Positions 47,001 to 57,333 of a DNA stretch of 64,000 bases are shown piece after piece; the stretch's first letter is position 1; each line of letters starts with the position of its first letter. Source of the DNA: Microvelia longipes (lineage: Eukaryota; Arthropoda; Insecta; Hemiptera; Veliidae); the NCBI GenBank assembly GCA_018340805.1, contig JACMZG010001914.1:4775369-4839368 (forward strand), given 5' to 3'. The notes beneath the pieces were generated by a model. That model made no database searches, was not told the origin of the DNA, and saw nothing but the letters and a program-made list of their open reading frames with translations. A program made the translations under genes and the position numbers.

Positions 47001-50000
47001 CATATTACTACTATCTCTATTATTCGATAAGATTCGGAAAAAAGGAAATACAGATTTCTTAAAACATACTGACTTTATAATTAGGGTATAAGCCTAGCCC
47101 TAATTTAACTTTGTAGACCTGAAATAATGACACCATTTGGTAAATACTGATAGTTAAAAAATGTTCTAGACTTCCTCATTCCACTCTGAAATTGATGTTT
47201 TATCAAGGATTATTTTTATATAAACATATAGAGTAAATACAACACTAACAAATTAATTACATAAAAGTGCGAAGTCATCTGTCTTTCGGCAAACATTAAA
47301 AGTGTTAGCAACAGCAGTCCATCATGAAGTTATAATCATGGCATAAGCCATGTCCGTACAGGGGGCAGTTGATATCGGGCGGACAAATGACCTGTACACG
47401 ATCTGTAAAGCATAACAACATAAAGCATAAAGCTAAAACCATACCATCAATGCTAAGAAAAAGCTATATTAAAGACATGTTTACATTCTACACTACTGTG
47501 ACAAGCATGCATTAAGTGAGTTTATTAAACATGCAAATCATCATATTGCAACATTATTAAAATTTATCATAGTGCACTATAATATTGCACTAAGGATCAA
47601 CATCATATTGCACTAAAGATCAACATTATATTGCCTAAGGATAACATTATAGGATCAACATCATATGCCAAGGACACCTTAGTGCACTAAGGATCAACAT
47701 ATATTGCACTATCATTTTCACTATTAATTGCTCTTAAGTGATAACATTATATTGCACTACAATGTTGCACTAAGGATCAACATTATATTGCACTAAGGAT
47801 CAACATCATATTGCACTAAGGATCAACATCATATTGCACTAAGGATCAACATATATTGGCACTAAGGATTCAACATTATATTGCTCTAAGATCAACATCA
47901 TTATTGCAGTACAATATTGCAGTACATATTGACTAAGGATCAACATTATAGTTGCACTACAATGTTGCACTAAGGACAACTATTAATTACTACAATGTTG
48001 CACAAGGATCACATTATATTGCACTACATGTGTCTAAAGATCAACATTATATTGACACATGTTCATAAGGATCCAACATTTATTAGCATCTACAATGTTT
48101 GCCATCTAAGATCAACATTATATTGCACTACAATGTTGCATAAGGACACATTATATTGCCTCAAATGTTGCCACTAAGGATCAACCATGAAATTCTAACA
48201 TAAATAAAATTCCATCATATTGCACCATGGGGATCAACATCATATAGTAACATAGATAAAATTTAATCATGTTGCACCATAAGTATTAAACTCATATTGT
48301 AACATAGATACAACGTGACATAGACATATGTCAACATAGATCGTATTGCACTTGAAAGTTGCACTTTTAATAAAAACATCATCATGCACAATCATGCGAA
48401 CCATATGGCAATCAGTTACGTATTAATGTTGCTCTAGATTCTGAAAAATGGAGACCCAAAAGATGATTTGAGTAAAAATGGTTGGTTTGGATTGCTACAG
48501 CAGCATCTCATCATATGATCATAATCACTACATAAACCTGGTCCATATTTAGTGGATAGTAAATGAATCAATGGGCAGTTTATATCATGAGACAAACTAT
48601 TGCAGACGATCTGTAATAATTATAACAACCACATAATAATTTTAATGAAAAAATTCAACATAAAAAGCACAATTATAAAATCTACTGTTATTATTAGACA
48701 TATATCATTTGTTACTACTGCGTTGTACAAAAGATTAATAGTTGACAGTTGACACCGTATTGAGTGTCACACGATGTGTTGCACTCATAATGCGTGAGAG
48801 AACAGAATGATACAACAGTTCACAGATGTAGCACTGCACTTTGCTTGTAACATTCCTAGATTTCATAAACACTGTTATATTGTAACAACTATTCATGTTT
48901 TGCGTTAGTTCAGAGGCACTTTTGCTAACTATAGTAACTATTCATGTTTTGCATTAGTTCAGAGGCACTTATGCTATCTATAGCATAAGTGAAGTTGTTA
49001 GGTTGGCAATACTGAAACGCCTTATGTAAATTGAAAGGTAATCATCAGCTCGTTTTACTTGCCGGCGTGCCAGCAGTGTGAACAAGTTGTATACATCTTT
49101 CTGCTATTTTATGAGATATTATAATATTCACAGGTGTTTGTGGAAGTAAATCATGATAGATTTTAATAATTGTAGCAGTTTACCATCTAGGACTAAACAT
49201 ATAAAATTAATAAATAAATAAAAGATATGGGTATAGTCAAGAACTACATCCTATATACACCGTTGCCAACAGTACATCATAAGTTGAATAGCTTTAAATT
49301 TTATGCTCTCTGCTGCCACGCCGCCAAGGAGAAGAAGCTGATGATTGCCTTGCAATTTGAATAATAAGGCCCTTTAGTATTGCCAACCTAACTTTACCTT
49401 AAACCGCCGATGACAGTCTCCAACCAAACCGAACACGACTTGGTGGGAAAGAATAATTAATTTTACTATAGACCTGGCGGGGAGTCATTTTTACCACGCA
49501 AATAGTTTTTAGTAAGATTTTAAAAATTTTTATACGACACTAAACGGTTAGACGACTGTTCAATATTTAAGGAAAGAAAAGAGTTACGTCTTCTAGAAAA
49601 AAAAAACTGTAAAAAATGATATTTTAACATGGCTACAAGTATAATAAAATTATAACATTTAATATCCAACAATGAACCTTAAGTGAATTTTAATTAATTT
49701 TGTACTAATTAACATACGAGAAAGGTAAATATGTTGTCGTATTACAGCAAATAGGAATCCATAATTTTATTCATTATATTGTTATTAATTTATTGGATTT
49801 TCGACGTAGTTTTTTTATTAAATTGACCGTATTAGCCTTGACACAATTATTTTAAATATTAAAGTTAAATTACTTATTCCATGTTGGGTTGACTGTTATC
49901 TAGGTTGGAGCAAACAGAGAGGTCTCGTGTAGTTGCAAACAGGTTGAAAATGTTATCAATTGGAACAAACAGATTACGAGTTCTCGGGTAGTAGCAACAG

Positions 50001-51783
50001 GTTGAAATGTTCAAGATTGGAACAAACAGATGAAGGCAAACAGGTTGATGTTAATCAAGATTGGAACAACAGATTACGATTCTCGGGTAGTAGCAAACAG
50101 GTTGAAATGTTATCAAGATTGGAACAAACAGATTACGAGTTCTCGGGTAGTAGCAAACAGGTTGAAATGTTATCAAGATTGGAACAAACAGATTACGTAA
50201 TCTCGGGTAGTAGCAAACAGGTTGAAATTATCAAGATTGGAACAAACAGATTACGTGATCTCGGTAGTAGCAAACAGGTTGAAATGTTATCAAGATTGGA
50301 ACAAACAGATTACGAGTTCTCGGGTAGTAGCAAACAGGTTGAAATGTTATCAAGATTAGAACAAAGATTACGAACAAACAAAATGTAATCAGGATTCTCT
50401 GATGAGGAACAAACAGATACGTGATCAGCAAACAGGTTGAAATGTTATCAATTGGAACAAACAGATTACGATTCTCGGGTAGTAGCAAACAGGTTGAAAT
50501 GTTATCAAGATCAAACATTACGGAGTCTTCAGAAAACAGTACGTGTCTCGGGTAGCAAAAGGTGAATTTATCAAGATTGGAACAACAGATACGAGTTCGG
50601 TAGTACAAACAGGTTGAAATGTATCAAGATTGGAACAAACAGATTACGTGAGTTACAGGTTGAAATGTTATCAAGATTCAAACAGATTAGTAGCAAACAG
50701 GTTGAAAATGTTATCAAGATTAGAAAACAGATTACGAGTCTCGGGTAGTAGCAAACAGGTTGAAATGTAATCAAGATTGGAACAAACAGATTACGAGTTC
50801 TCGGGTAGTAGCAAACAGGTTGAAATGTTATCAAGATTGGAACAGATTACGAGTTCTCGGGTTGTAGCAAACAGGTTGAAATGATCTTTACGTGTCGTCA
50901 TCAATGACACGTATAGAATATAATTGTTCATGACGTCATTAACCGTCATCAACGACACGTAAAAATGCCAAAAAATTTGATAAAACAGGTCAATAATCAG
51001 TGTAATTTGATATTTGGCACGCATGTAGCCCTACATTAGATCAACAGATGTCCTATGTTTATTTCATTATTAGCATTAGTTAAATTTGTTTGCTTTCACA
51101 AGAAAGAATTTTATTGAGTTAAAATTTGGCACGGTTGTATACTCGTGCTAATTTGTTTACCATTTTTTATACCAAATTACAGGGATATCTCTGTAGAAAA
51201 TAAATATGTATATTTAGATATAAGGAGTAGACTCGTGTCGCGCACAAGCCTTGAGCTATGCACACAAATGGTCAATAATATTATTATTTATTTATAAATT
51301 TAATTTAACCTTTGTAAACAGGTATTTATATATAAATAAACGATTATTTATTTATTTATTTATTTATTTAGGTTTCGTTTTAATACGGTTTCTACATATA
51401 TGGTTTGGTTGGATCTCTAATGTTAAGCAGTATGAAGCAAGGATAGTATCTGGATGTGTTACCGCTGCTATTTTTTTTTAAATTAAGTTACATTAACATT
51501 ATTTGTTAATATAGTTTTAGTAGTTAGTAATCTTGACATTTTACCAAAAGATGATCCAAAGGGGTTGAAATATATTTACATAGTTCCTATTTATTTCAAC
51601 ATTGTAAAATTATTCTCGTAATAAGTAATAAAACAAAGGATTTTAGTGCCTGCGGACAGGCGAAGCTAGTCCGAAGATGTTTTAAAAGTTAAATTAGGTA
51701 ATTCTCATATTTCGAGGACGAGAGAAGCGAATCCAATGTGGCGAGGATAAATATATATATATATATTATATATTATATATATA

Positions 51784-51834
<51 letters not shown>

Positions 51835-51839
51835 CATAT

Positions 51840-51874
<35 letters not shown>

Positions 51875-51896
51875 ATATATATATATATATGTGTGT

Positions 51897-51931
<35 letters not shown>

Positions 51932-53561
51932 CTATATAGTGAGATTCCAAGGTACCACGTACCCGATTTTTAAATGGGATGGTCTTGATATGGAATGACT
52001 CTTAATACTAAACCTCGATGTAATGGATATTAGGGATGAGTAAGCACTCTACGAAAAGTCTATAAGATTAATATAATATTTAGCCATATGCACTATGAAT
52101 AAGTCAATAACCAAATGGTTGTAGTTGACAGTACTTACCGGTAGGATGGGCACATCCACAACAATATCCATGGATAACTGCCGGATCTAACCTGCATGCA
52201 TGTGGAGGGCAGTTATCCGGATGACCGCAGTTTGGATGAGGTCTTGGAGGTTTGAATATATTGGTCAGCCATCCTGGAAAAGGGTCGCGATTAGAAAGCA
52301 CTACTGCTTTGGCACTGGTGATATTTTATCATTTATGTCAAGAAATACATTGGTTAGGCAACATGACCGTAATTATATTTTGTAATTTTAAGAAGAGTGT
52401 CTCATAGAACCACCAGAGGCGTTACTACAGCAAGCGATCATAGGAATGTGCGGGGGCTGCTAAGCGAACAAAAGAGCTGCAGCCTCTTATTTCTTTGGGG
52501 AATTCGCTAAATTTGTTGGTTCAGTTGAATGCATAGTATATTTTTACTTAGGTTACCACTTACGTGCAAAGCATGCATGTCAACAACGATATTACCTCAT
52601 CCTTACAAATAAAAAGATAAGTTTTTAATGCCAACAACCTCGAAAATGTTAACCTTAAATGTATTAGGTCAGAAATCGTGCTAAAGATTACATTCATAAA
52701 GAGATCATTTCAGGCTGTAATTACTAAACTGATTTACTCTGTAATATAATTGTAGACGTCTCTTGATGTTTGGGTGCCATGGTTCGACTGACAGTTATTG
52801 ACAGCTAGGGCCATGGCTAGGTTATATATCCAGTGGATTATCTCGTTACCATTAAAGTACAAATTGATTCCAGTATATGGTTTACCTAGAAAGCCATTTG
52901 AGCAATTAGACAAATGTAATGAAACGTCTGTAAATCACAGCTGAGTCAATATATAGCGGGGCCAAACACGTTTACCATCTAAACATACGATGTGATTTTA
53001 ATTTGTTTAAAATTAAAATTAACTTTTCCTTATTACGTCGGATTCGCTACGCTCATCCTCTCTGCTTCGGACTCGCTTCGCTTGTCCTCAGAAATACAGT
53101 TTGCCATTCGTCTTCAGATAGTGAAAGCATCCGTATCATTTTCAGCGGTCACCTATACGAATTCAAGCCAAATTTTTATATTATTAGTAAAATATCAACG
53201 TTTTCCTTACCAGGCCTAGGAGTATCACCACTGGGTGATTTCTTCTATCAAGACTGCCAAGTCACTTTAACCAGTATGAGCGTCAAATATATTTATTGTA
53301 GTAATAAAAATATATTGATAAATAATAAATAATAAATAATGATGATAAATAATAATAAAAAATAAAAATAAATAAGGTATTTAAGGTAAAACCTGAAATA
53401 CCTTGGTTTAACCCGGCTTTCAGGTTCACCGATGAAAATCGAGTCTAAGAACATAATAATAAAAATAATAATAATAATAAAATAAAAATAAATAATAAAA
53501 AATAAAATAAAAATATATTGATTATGATTATGTAAATTGGACTAAAAGTCCGTATTGTTTA

Positions 53562-53597
<36 letters not shown>

Positions 53598-55892
53598 AAA
53601 TAAATAAATAAATAAATAAATAATAAATAAATAATGAATAAAGTTAAAACAAATTTATACAGCACTGACTCAATGCTCCTTAATTTTTATAATCCAACAA
53701 AAATCATGGATATACTTGCCGTATTGAAACAAAACGTAGTCAACTTATTTATTAGGTACTAATATAAATTCGTACTAAATTTCAACTCGAATGAATCATG
53801 TTCTAATTTTTTACTTTTTTAAAAAACGTACACAAGTCATTCAATAAAAATTGAACTAATGTTGATAATGCAAAGAAACTTGGCACATATGTTAGTCTTA
53901 AACATAGTCACATGCGTGTCAAATCTCATCACATCCGATCGCATAATTTTTCTGCGTTTTATGATTTTTCGATATGAACTTTTGCTGAGTCAGTATTGCG
54001 GGTTAATGACGTCATAAAAAATTTTTTTTTTTCCGAATAGCACAACCACAGCGGTAGACTGATATTTGTACAAAATTTCAACTTTCTAGCATAAATACAC
54101 TGGGCGCTACGATGATAACAGACACCTGTACAAACACACACACACTTACAGACAACTTTGCGAAAACCACTCAGGAGGCCTTAAAAACGCATGAAACGGA
54201 TAATTCCGGTTTCATTTGGTTTCGGATTTTTTTGCAAACACAATACTTTTCCTATATACCCAAGGAAGAGGAAAAGTAAAAAGAAATAAACCATTTTTTA
54301 CATTTATAATTAATAAGCAATAGATCATTAATTAATAATTTGATTTGATATTTCAATCACTGGAAGTATTAATAATTTTTCGCAACAAAACATTTTATTT
54401 TGTTACATTTGCAGCCTTGCTTAAGACCACCAATGAAACAAAAAGGTTTTCGTATTATCAGTAGTGCTCCTTCTGTATATAGTATTATCAGATGTGCTCC
54501 TCCTATATATAGTATTATTTTAAGTTGAAAACGATATCAGATAAAGAATTTGAAGCTACAGACGGTGATATTTGCTGGGCTCTGACCAAAGAAGCTAATA
54601 CTAAGTGGGAGGATACAACAGCTCTTATCATAAGCCCTGGGTAGCTTGGTAGCATAACTGCAAGATGTTAGAAATTTATATTTTATATTATTATTTTGTA
54701 TTATTTTATATTATTATTTTGTATTATTTTATATTATTTTATTTTTTTATTATTTTTATTATTTATATATTATTTGTATTATTTTATTTATTATTTTGTA
54801 TTATTTATATTATTTTATTTTTATTGTATATTTTATATTATTTGTATTATTTTATATTTTATTTTGTATTATTTTATATTATTATTTTGTATTATTTTTA
54901 TTATTATTTATTATTATTTTATTATTTATATTTATTTTGTATATTTATTATTATTATTTTGTATTATTTTATATTATTAATTTTGTTATAATTTTATATT
55001 ATATATTATAAATTTATTCTTTAATATATTCAGTATTTTACAACTATTTTGTCTTAAACTAAGTAAAACAAATTTAAAACAAGTTGTAATTATTATTCTT
55101 TAATTATCAGTGTTGTATAAAGTGTATTAATGTGACTTCACTGAAAAATGCTCGCTGTTTGAATAAAAAGTGGAGTAAAAATATGGAGTAAAATAAGAGT
55201 AAAAAAGAGTAAGAATAAGGTGTAAAATAAGAGTAATAGTATTGAGTAAAAAAGGGTAAAATTATGGAGTAAAAAAATTGTAAAAATATGGAGTTAAAAT
55301 AGTAAAAATATGGAGTAAAATAAAAAATAGTAGTAAAAAAAATAAAAATATGGAAAAAATAAGATTAAAAATATACAGTAAAAAAATTTAAAAATATGGA
55401 GTAAAATAAGAGTAAAAATATGTAGTAAAAAAATAGTAAAAATATGGAGTAAAATAAGAGTAAAATATGTAGTAAAAAAATTGTAAAAATATGGAGTAAA
55501 AAGTGATTTTCTATGCATAATATAGAAAATCGAATGAGACTAGGCTCGCAAGCTTGATTTGCTGAGCACGTCTACGAAATTTTATGTCTCCACGACAAAC
55601 AGTAACTCAGCAATTTAGGGAATACAAAAAAGGTATGGATATCTCAACTTTAAACATTACTACACAAACCAAAAGCGCCAAAGCACATGTTTTAAGACTT
55701 ACCTAATCCTAAAAATCTTCCTTCCCTTGATTCTGAATTCGAACCTGATGACGAAGATTCATCAATTGAAACAGACTGGTTGATAATATCATCATCAAAG
55801 CTATCTACATTTAAATTAGCTCGGTTTTCCAAAGTTGTTTCTAAACAACCACCAAGCCCTATTACAAACAGTAGCATCAGAACTGATTTCAT
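38932..55892 (-). CDS. Secreted cysteine-rich protein gene with at least four alternative last exons
   Basis: Visible exons, 5' to 3' on the minus strand: exon 1 at 55892-55703 (signal peptide and acidic pro-region), exon 2 at 52273-52139 (first six-Cys module), then candidate last exons 3a (48610-48434), 3b (47402-47305), 3c (40008-39911) and 3d (39179-38932). All junctions are phase 1: exon 1 ends with one base of a codon, exon 2 is 135 nt, and each intact last exon is 3n+2 nt. Each intact product would be a signal peptide, a Ser/Asp-rich linker and two compact six-Cys modules, so a secreted disulfide-rich protein of roughly 140 to 190 residues. No second copy of exon 1 or 2 lies between the last exons, so alternative splicing explains the layout better than complete gene copies. 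I do not recognise the family. A defence peptide, cuticle or saliva role is possible, but the sequence does not decide this. Confidence 0.75.
39300..39780 (+). repeat. Dispersed repeat, copy 2
   Basis: Counterpart of 24900-25400. It contains a chance 124-codon open frame. It lies between last exons 3c and 3d. Confidence 0.5.
39846..39851 (-). terminator. AATAAA after last exon 3c
   Basis: Canonical polyadenylation hexamer on the minus strand, about 60 nt past the exon 3c stop. Confidence 0.45.
39911..40008 (-). CDS. Alternative last exon 3c (six-Cys module)
   Basis: 98 nt, the same length and phase as 3b. It reads DRVPIRCPPNIQCPLYGAPL, then CSDYNYMMNCCC and TAA. The cysteine spacing is identical (5, 7, 8). 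An AATAAA lies about 60 nt downstream on the minus strand (39846-39851), as expected for a true last exon. Confidence 0.82.
40494..40563 (-). mobile_element. hAT-type MITE end fragment
   Basis: Matches the inverted right end of the family (tactagaggggc, then gaaacatcgaaa, then cctgaccatctt). Confidence 0.5.
40565..41095. repeat. Tandem duplication of ~330 bp, diverged
   Basis: Block tctgaatacaacgctacttt at about 40603 recurs at about 40924, followed in both by gttttgtc, agcc, ttacttg and a taaatactaaattt motif. Confidence 0.6.
41139..41425 (+). mobile_element. hAT-type MITE, copy 3 (decayed)
   Basis: Same termini as the copies at 9401 and 34553. The flanking octamers are GTTTGAAA and GTTTGAAT (7 of 8 match). 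It is shorter, with internal deletions. Confidence 0.75.
41437..41594 (-). mobile_element. hAT-type MITE fragment, inverted
   Basis: Inverted left half of the same MITE family, ending in tatgccccctct. It lies directly after copy 3, forming an inverted pair with it. Confidence 0.6.
41711..42358. repeat. Direct duplication across a single N (assembly artefact)
   Basis: 41711-42038 and 42040-42358 are near-identical, differing mainly by small indels, with the only ambiguous base of the window (42039) between them. Confidence 0.85.
42780..43400 (+). pseudogene. Decayed MULE transposase
   Basis: Frame-broken similarity on the plus strand: HVGHEFEIEGV, then TIAKNLDVILDLVRESLVLK followed by IHLLKKL, then EQDDFVLIIFKDAQLDIL and YGSDACAYMKTW, HYNFEYSALFYDMTKD. 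These resemble the H-GH, IA--L-----ILD--R-S, FVL----AQ and catalytic-core blocks of arthropod MULE transposases. Stops and frameshifts are present. The match is from memory of the family pattern, and the flanking inverted repeats and 9-bp duplication support it independently. Confidence 0.6.
43925..44055. repeat. AT microsatellite inside the MULE
   Basis: About 130 nt of alternating TA with interruptions. Confidence 0.9.
44977..45190. other. GC-rich hairpin cluster inside the MULE
   Basis: Short perfect stems with A/G-rich loops: GGCCCGC-GAA-GCGGGCC (44977-44993), TTACATGGCA-AAA-TGCCATGTAA (45019-45041), GCCGC-AAA-GCGGC (45085-45097), GGCGC-GAAA-GCGCC (45138-45151) and GGCC-GAA-GGCC near 45171. 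GC content is far above that of the flanks. Confidence 0.75.
45530..46325. other. Interval between MULE and exon 3b, first part
   Basis: AT-rich, with short open frames that lack motifs. Probably unspliced intron or inter-exon DNA of the Cys-rich gene. Confidence 0.4.
46330..46600. repeat. ~30-bp minisatellite
   Basis: Units of tgtaggatgactacacatga followed by catgcagg, about nine copies with many deletions. Confidence 0.8.
46680..47035 (+). repeat. Dispersed repeat, second copy
   Basis: Partner of 25730-26080. It holds a short open frame (MYDCLKKHERNHRIHG start) that could be a transposon remnant; I cannot assign it. Confidence 0.55.
47305..47402 (-). CDS. Alternative last exon 3b (six-Cys module)
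   Basis: 98 nt, acceptor tttacag. With the G from exon 2 it reads DRVQVICPPDINCPLYGHGL, then CHDYNFMMDCCC and TAA. Spacing C-x5-C-x7-C-x8-CCC. The stop follows the last Cys directly. No canonical AATAAA is seen just downstream. Confidence 0.8.
47560..48310. repeat. ~23/40-bp satellite between last exons 3a and 3b
   Basis: Units of ttgcactaaggatcaacatc plus att, alternating with ttgcactacaatg; about 25 irregular copies. Confidence 0.85.
48434..48610 (-). pseudogene. Alternative last exon 3a, frame-broken or pseudo-exon
   Basis: Starts at acceptor tacag and shares its first bases (atcgt) with exon 3b. Relative to 3b it lacks 2 nt before the second Cys and carries about 24 extra nt after the CP. 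Further on it reads YGPGLCSDYDHMMRCCC in one frame, keeping the final C-x8-CCC spacing, then a tail of about 20 residues to a TAG. Its length (177 nt) is 2 nt short of the required phase, matching the gap. It may be a decayed exon or suffer from assembly deletions. Confidence 0.55.
48611..49899. other. Interval between exons 2 and 3a, near part
   Basis: Has a direct repeat of attcatgttttgc with gttagttcagaggcactt near 48890-48970. Otherwise unique AT-rich DNA with no further six-Cys exon found. Confidence 0.45.
49900..50880. repeat. ~60-bp satellite in the Cys-rich gene
   Basis: Units of caggttgaaatgttatcaag, attggaacaaacagattacg and agttctcgggtagtagcaaa; about sixteen copies. It lies in the interval between exon 2 and exon 3a. 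Long open frames on both strands here come only from the repeat. Confidence 0.9.
50885..51290 (+). repeat. Dispersed repeat family, copy in Cys-rich gene
   Basis: Shares catgacgtcattaacc, tttcattattagcattagtt and gcacaagccttgagct with 22400-22870. Confidence 0.5.
51745..51935. repeat. AT microsatellite
   Basis: About 190 nt of alternating TA, about 200 nt downstream of exon 2 of the Cys-rich gene. Confidence 0.92.
52139..52273 (-). CDS. Cys-rich gene exon 2: first six-Cys module
   Basis: Acceptor ttttccag, donor gtaagt, exactly 45 codons, phase 1 at both ends. It reads GWLTNIFKPPRPHPNCGHPD and continues to CCGCAHPTG. The cysteine spacing is C-x5-C-x4-C-x10-CC-x-C, a looser version of the pattern in the last exons, so exons 2 and 3 look like an old module duplication. 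The Pro-rich lead (KPPRPHP) is a likely linker. Confidence 0.8.
53010..54290 (-). repeat. Dispersed repeat family, inverted copy
   Basis: Contains gcttcgcttgtcctcagaaa, aaaaatcatggatatacttg, gcgctacgatgataacagac and aggaggccttaaaaacg; split by the AAATA tract at 53310-53640. It lies in intron 1 of the Cys-rich gene. Confidence 0.5.
53310..53640. repeat. AAT/AAATA-rich low complexity
   Basis: (AATAAATA)n and (AAT)n stretches around a short unique block at 53375-53450. Confidence 0.85.
54660..55020. repeat. TTATT-rich minisatellite
   Basis: Repeats like ttattttgtattattttata. Overlapping open frames on this stretch are low-complexity artefacts. Confidence 0.88.
55185..55500. repeat. ~22-bp minisatellite in the first intron of the Cys-rich gene
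   Basis: Units of aaaaatatggagtaaaataa and gagta, about thirteen copies. Confidence 0.85.
55703..55892 (-). CDS. Cys-rich gene exon 1: signal peptide and acidic linker
   Basis: The chosen ATG at 55892 begins MKSVLMLLFVIGLGG, a Lys followed by a hydrophobic core and small residues, a good signal peptide. An ATG at 55916 adds eight residues and weakens the signal. The rest is acidic and Ser-rich (SFDDD, SSSSGS) and contains REGR, a possible processing site, just before the module region. It ends after GGATTAG with consensus donor gtaagt, phase 1. Confidence 0.75.
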
Positions 55893-57060
55893 TTTTAAAA
55901 TACAATATTTAATCAAATACTTTTTTGAAGTAAATTAATATATTAATTTAATGAAAGAGATGTATATTATTTTTAATTAATTTTAAGTTTTAATTACTTT
56001 AAAAATTACGTCAAGTACAGTTTTTGAAAAAAAGTAAAAAAATAAAGTTTAAAAATGAAGTTATTTTTTTATGCTCAATGTCTAACTTGATCTAAAATGT
56101 CTAAATCGTAATGAGAGAGCTTATATAAGATCTGTAAGCTATTAGAGCAATCAGAGAGAAGGTCGGAGACCCCACTGTCGTATTGTTTTAATGTTATTAA
56201 CATAATCTACTAATAGCTTTTTGTTCCAAAAATTATAATTTTAACTAATTTTTGTAGAGGTTGCGTTTGACTGTGAAAGTATATACGTTCAATGATACCG
56301 GTGTAAGTTATTTGTGTTTTTGTAAATTAAGGTATTTATGCAAACTAGGCTAGGTTATGGTTAATGAAAATATAGAGTATCTCTGTCGCTGTTACGTTTG
56401 TGGAGTTTAACTTGGGTATAAGATTACAGTGGCGTATGTTAGTTTGAGTGGCGAGGAGTAAAGTTTTTGTTAATGGTGTTATCTAATCAGTAAAGGTTTG
56501 ATGAACTAGAACAGGTAAACAAGTGTCAAATAGTAAAGCATTCTACTCATAGATATACAGGGTGTTTCATATAAAGTGTCCACCAAAGAAGGAGGTGATA
56601 GTACTCCTCAACAAAAAATAACAATAATATGACAACAAAAAATGCCAAATAATATAAACCCCGATCTCCAACCGTTTTCCCACAAGGACAAATTTAATAT
56701 TTTTAAAAGATATTTGACCTCGCATCATAAAATTGTTAATAGCTTTTATACTGTTCAAGCTAGATATGTTAAATTGGTTTCGTTGGAAAGTTGAGTTAAT
56801 TTCCTAAAGGGCGAACTATTAACTATGTCAAATATTTTGGAAGTTCATGCAAAAATTTGCATGAAAAATTACTTTTGAGCAAGGCTGAAGAGGTACTGGA
56901 ATATAAAGTAAGTAATTGTATACTCTGAGAACAAGCGAAGCGAATCCAAAGTTATGGAAATGAGCGTAGCGAATATGGCATGGCGAGAAAAATATGTTCC
57001 GAAATACCCCCTACTGGATTTATTATTTTGTATTTGAGTTAAATTGTGACTTTTTCAATT
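55893..57060. other. 5' flank of Cys-rich gene
   Basis: Holds the TATA candidate, acagggtgtttcatat at about 56558 (a sequence often seen at insect transposon ends) and unique AT-rich DNA. No gene seen. Confidence 0.4.
56120..56129 (-). promoter_or_regulatory. Possible TATA box of the Cys-rich gene
   Basis: The palindromic cttatataag gives TATATAAG on the minus strand, about 230 nt upstream of the chosen ATG. The distance allows a 5' UTR of about 200 nt. It is AT-rich context, so chance is possible. Confidence 0.3.
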
Positions 57061-57333
57061 CGAGCGCCTTTTTTTTTTTTTTTTTTTTTTTTTAATAAAA
57101 ATCCTTTATTAATAAGTGTTTTAACAAATGTACAATTAATAATTGAGATGTATAGGACTACTCCCCACAAGAGAACCAGAAAGCTCTGTGCTGTGGGGAG
57201 GAGTGTTGTATATACTATACTATCTTAGCTTAACATATAACAAATTAATATTTCCTTGTATTAAAAATAAAAAATAATGTAAATATTTATAAAGAAGCTT
57301 AAAGTACAGTTACATTAAGCTTAAAGTATACAG

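Noticed and set aside
47560..48310. CRISPR-like array
   Set aside because: Eukaryotic context; units are contiguous and drifting, with no unique spacers of constant length.
49960..50834. Long open frames on both strands (up to 142 codons)
   Set aside because: They are periodic products of the ~60-bp satellite; frames are open on both strands and carry only the repeat.
54665..55011. Overlapping 70-108 codon frames rich in Tyr, Ile, Leu, Phe
   Set aside because: Low-complexity TTATT minisatellite; three frames open at once, no start context or domain.
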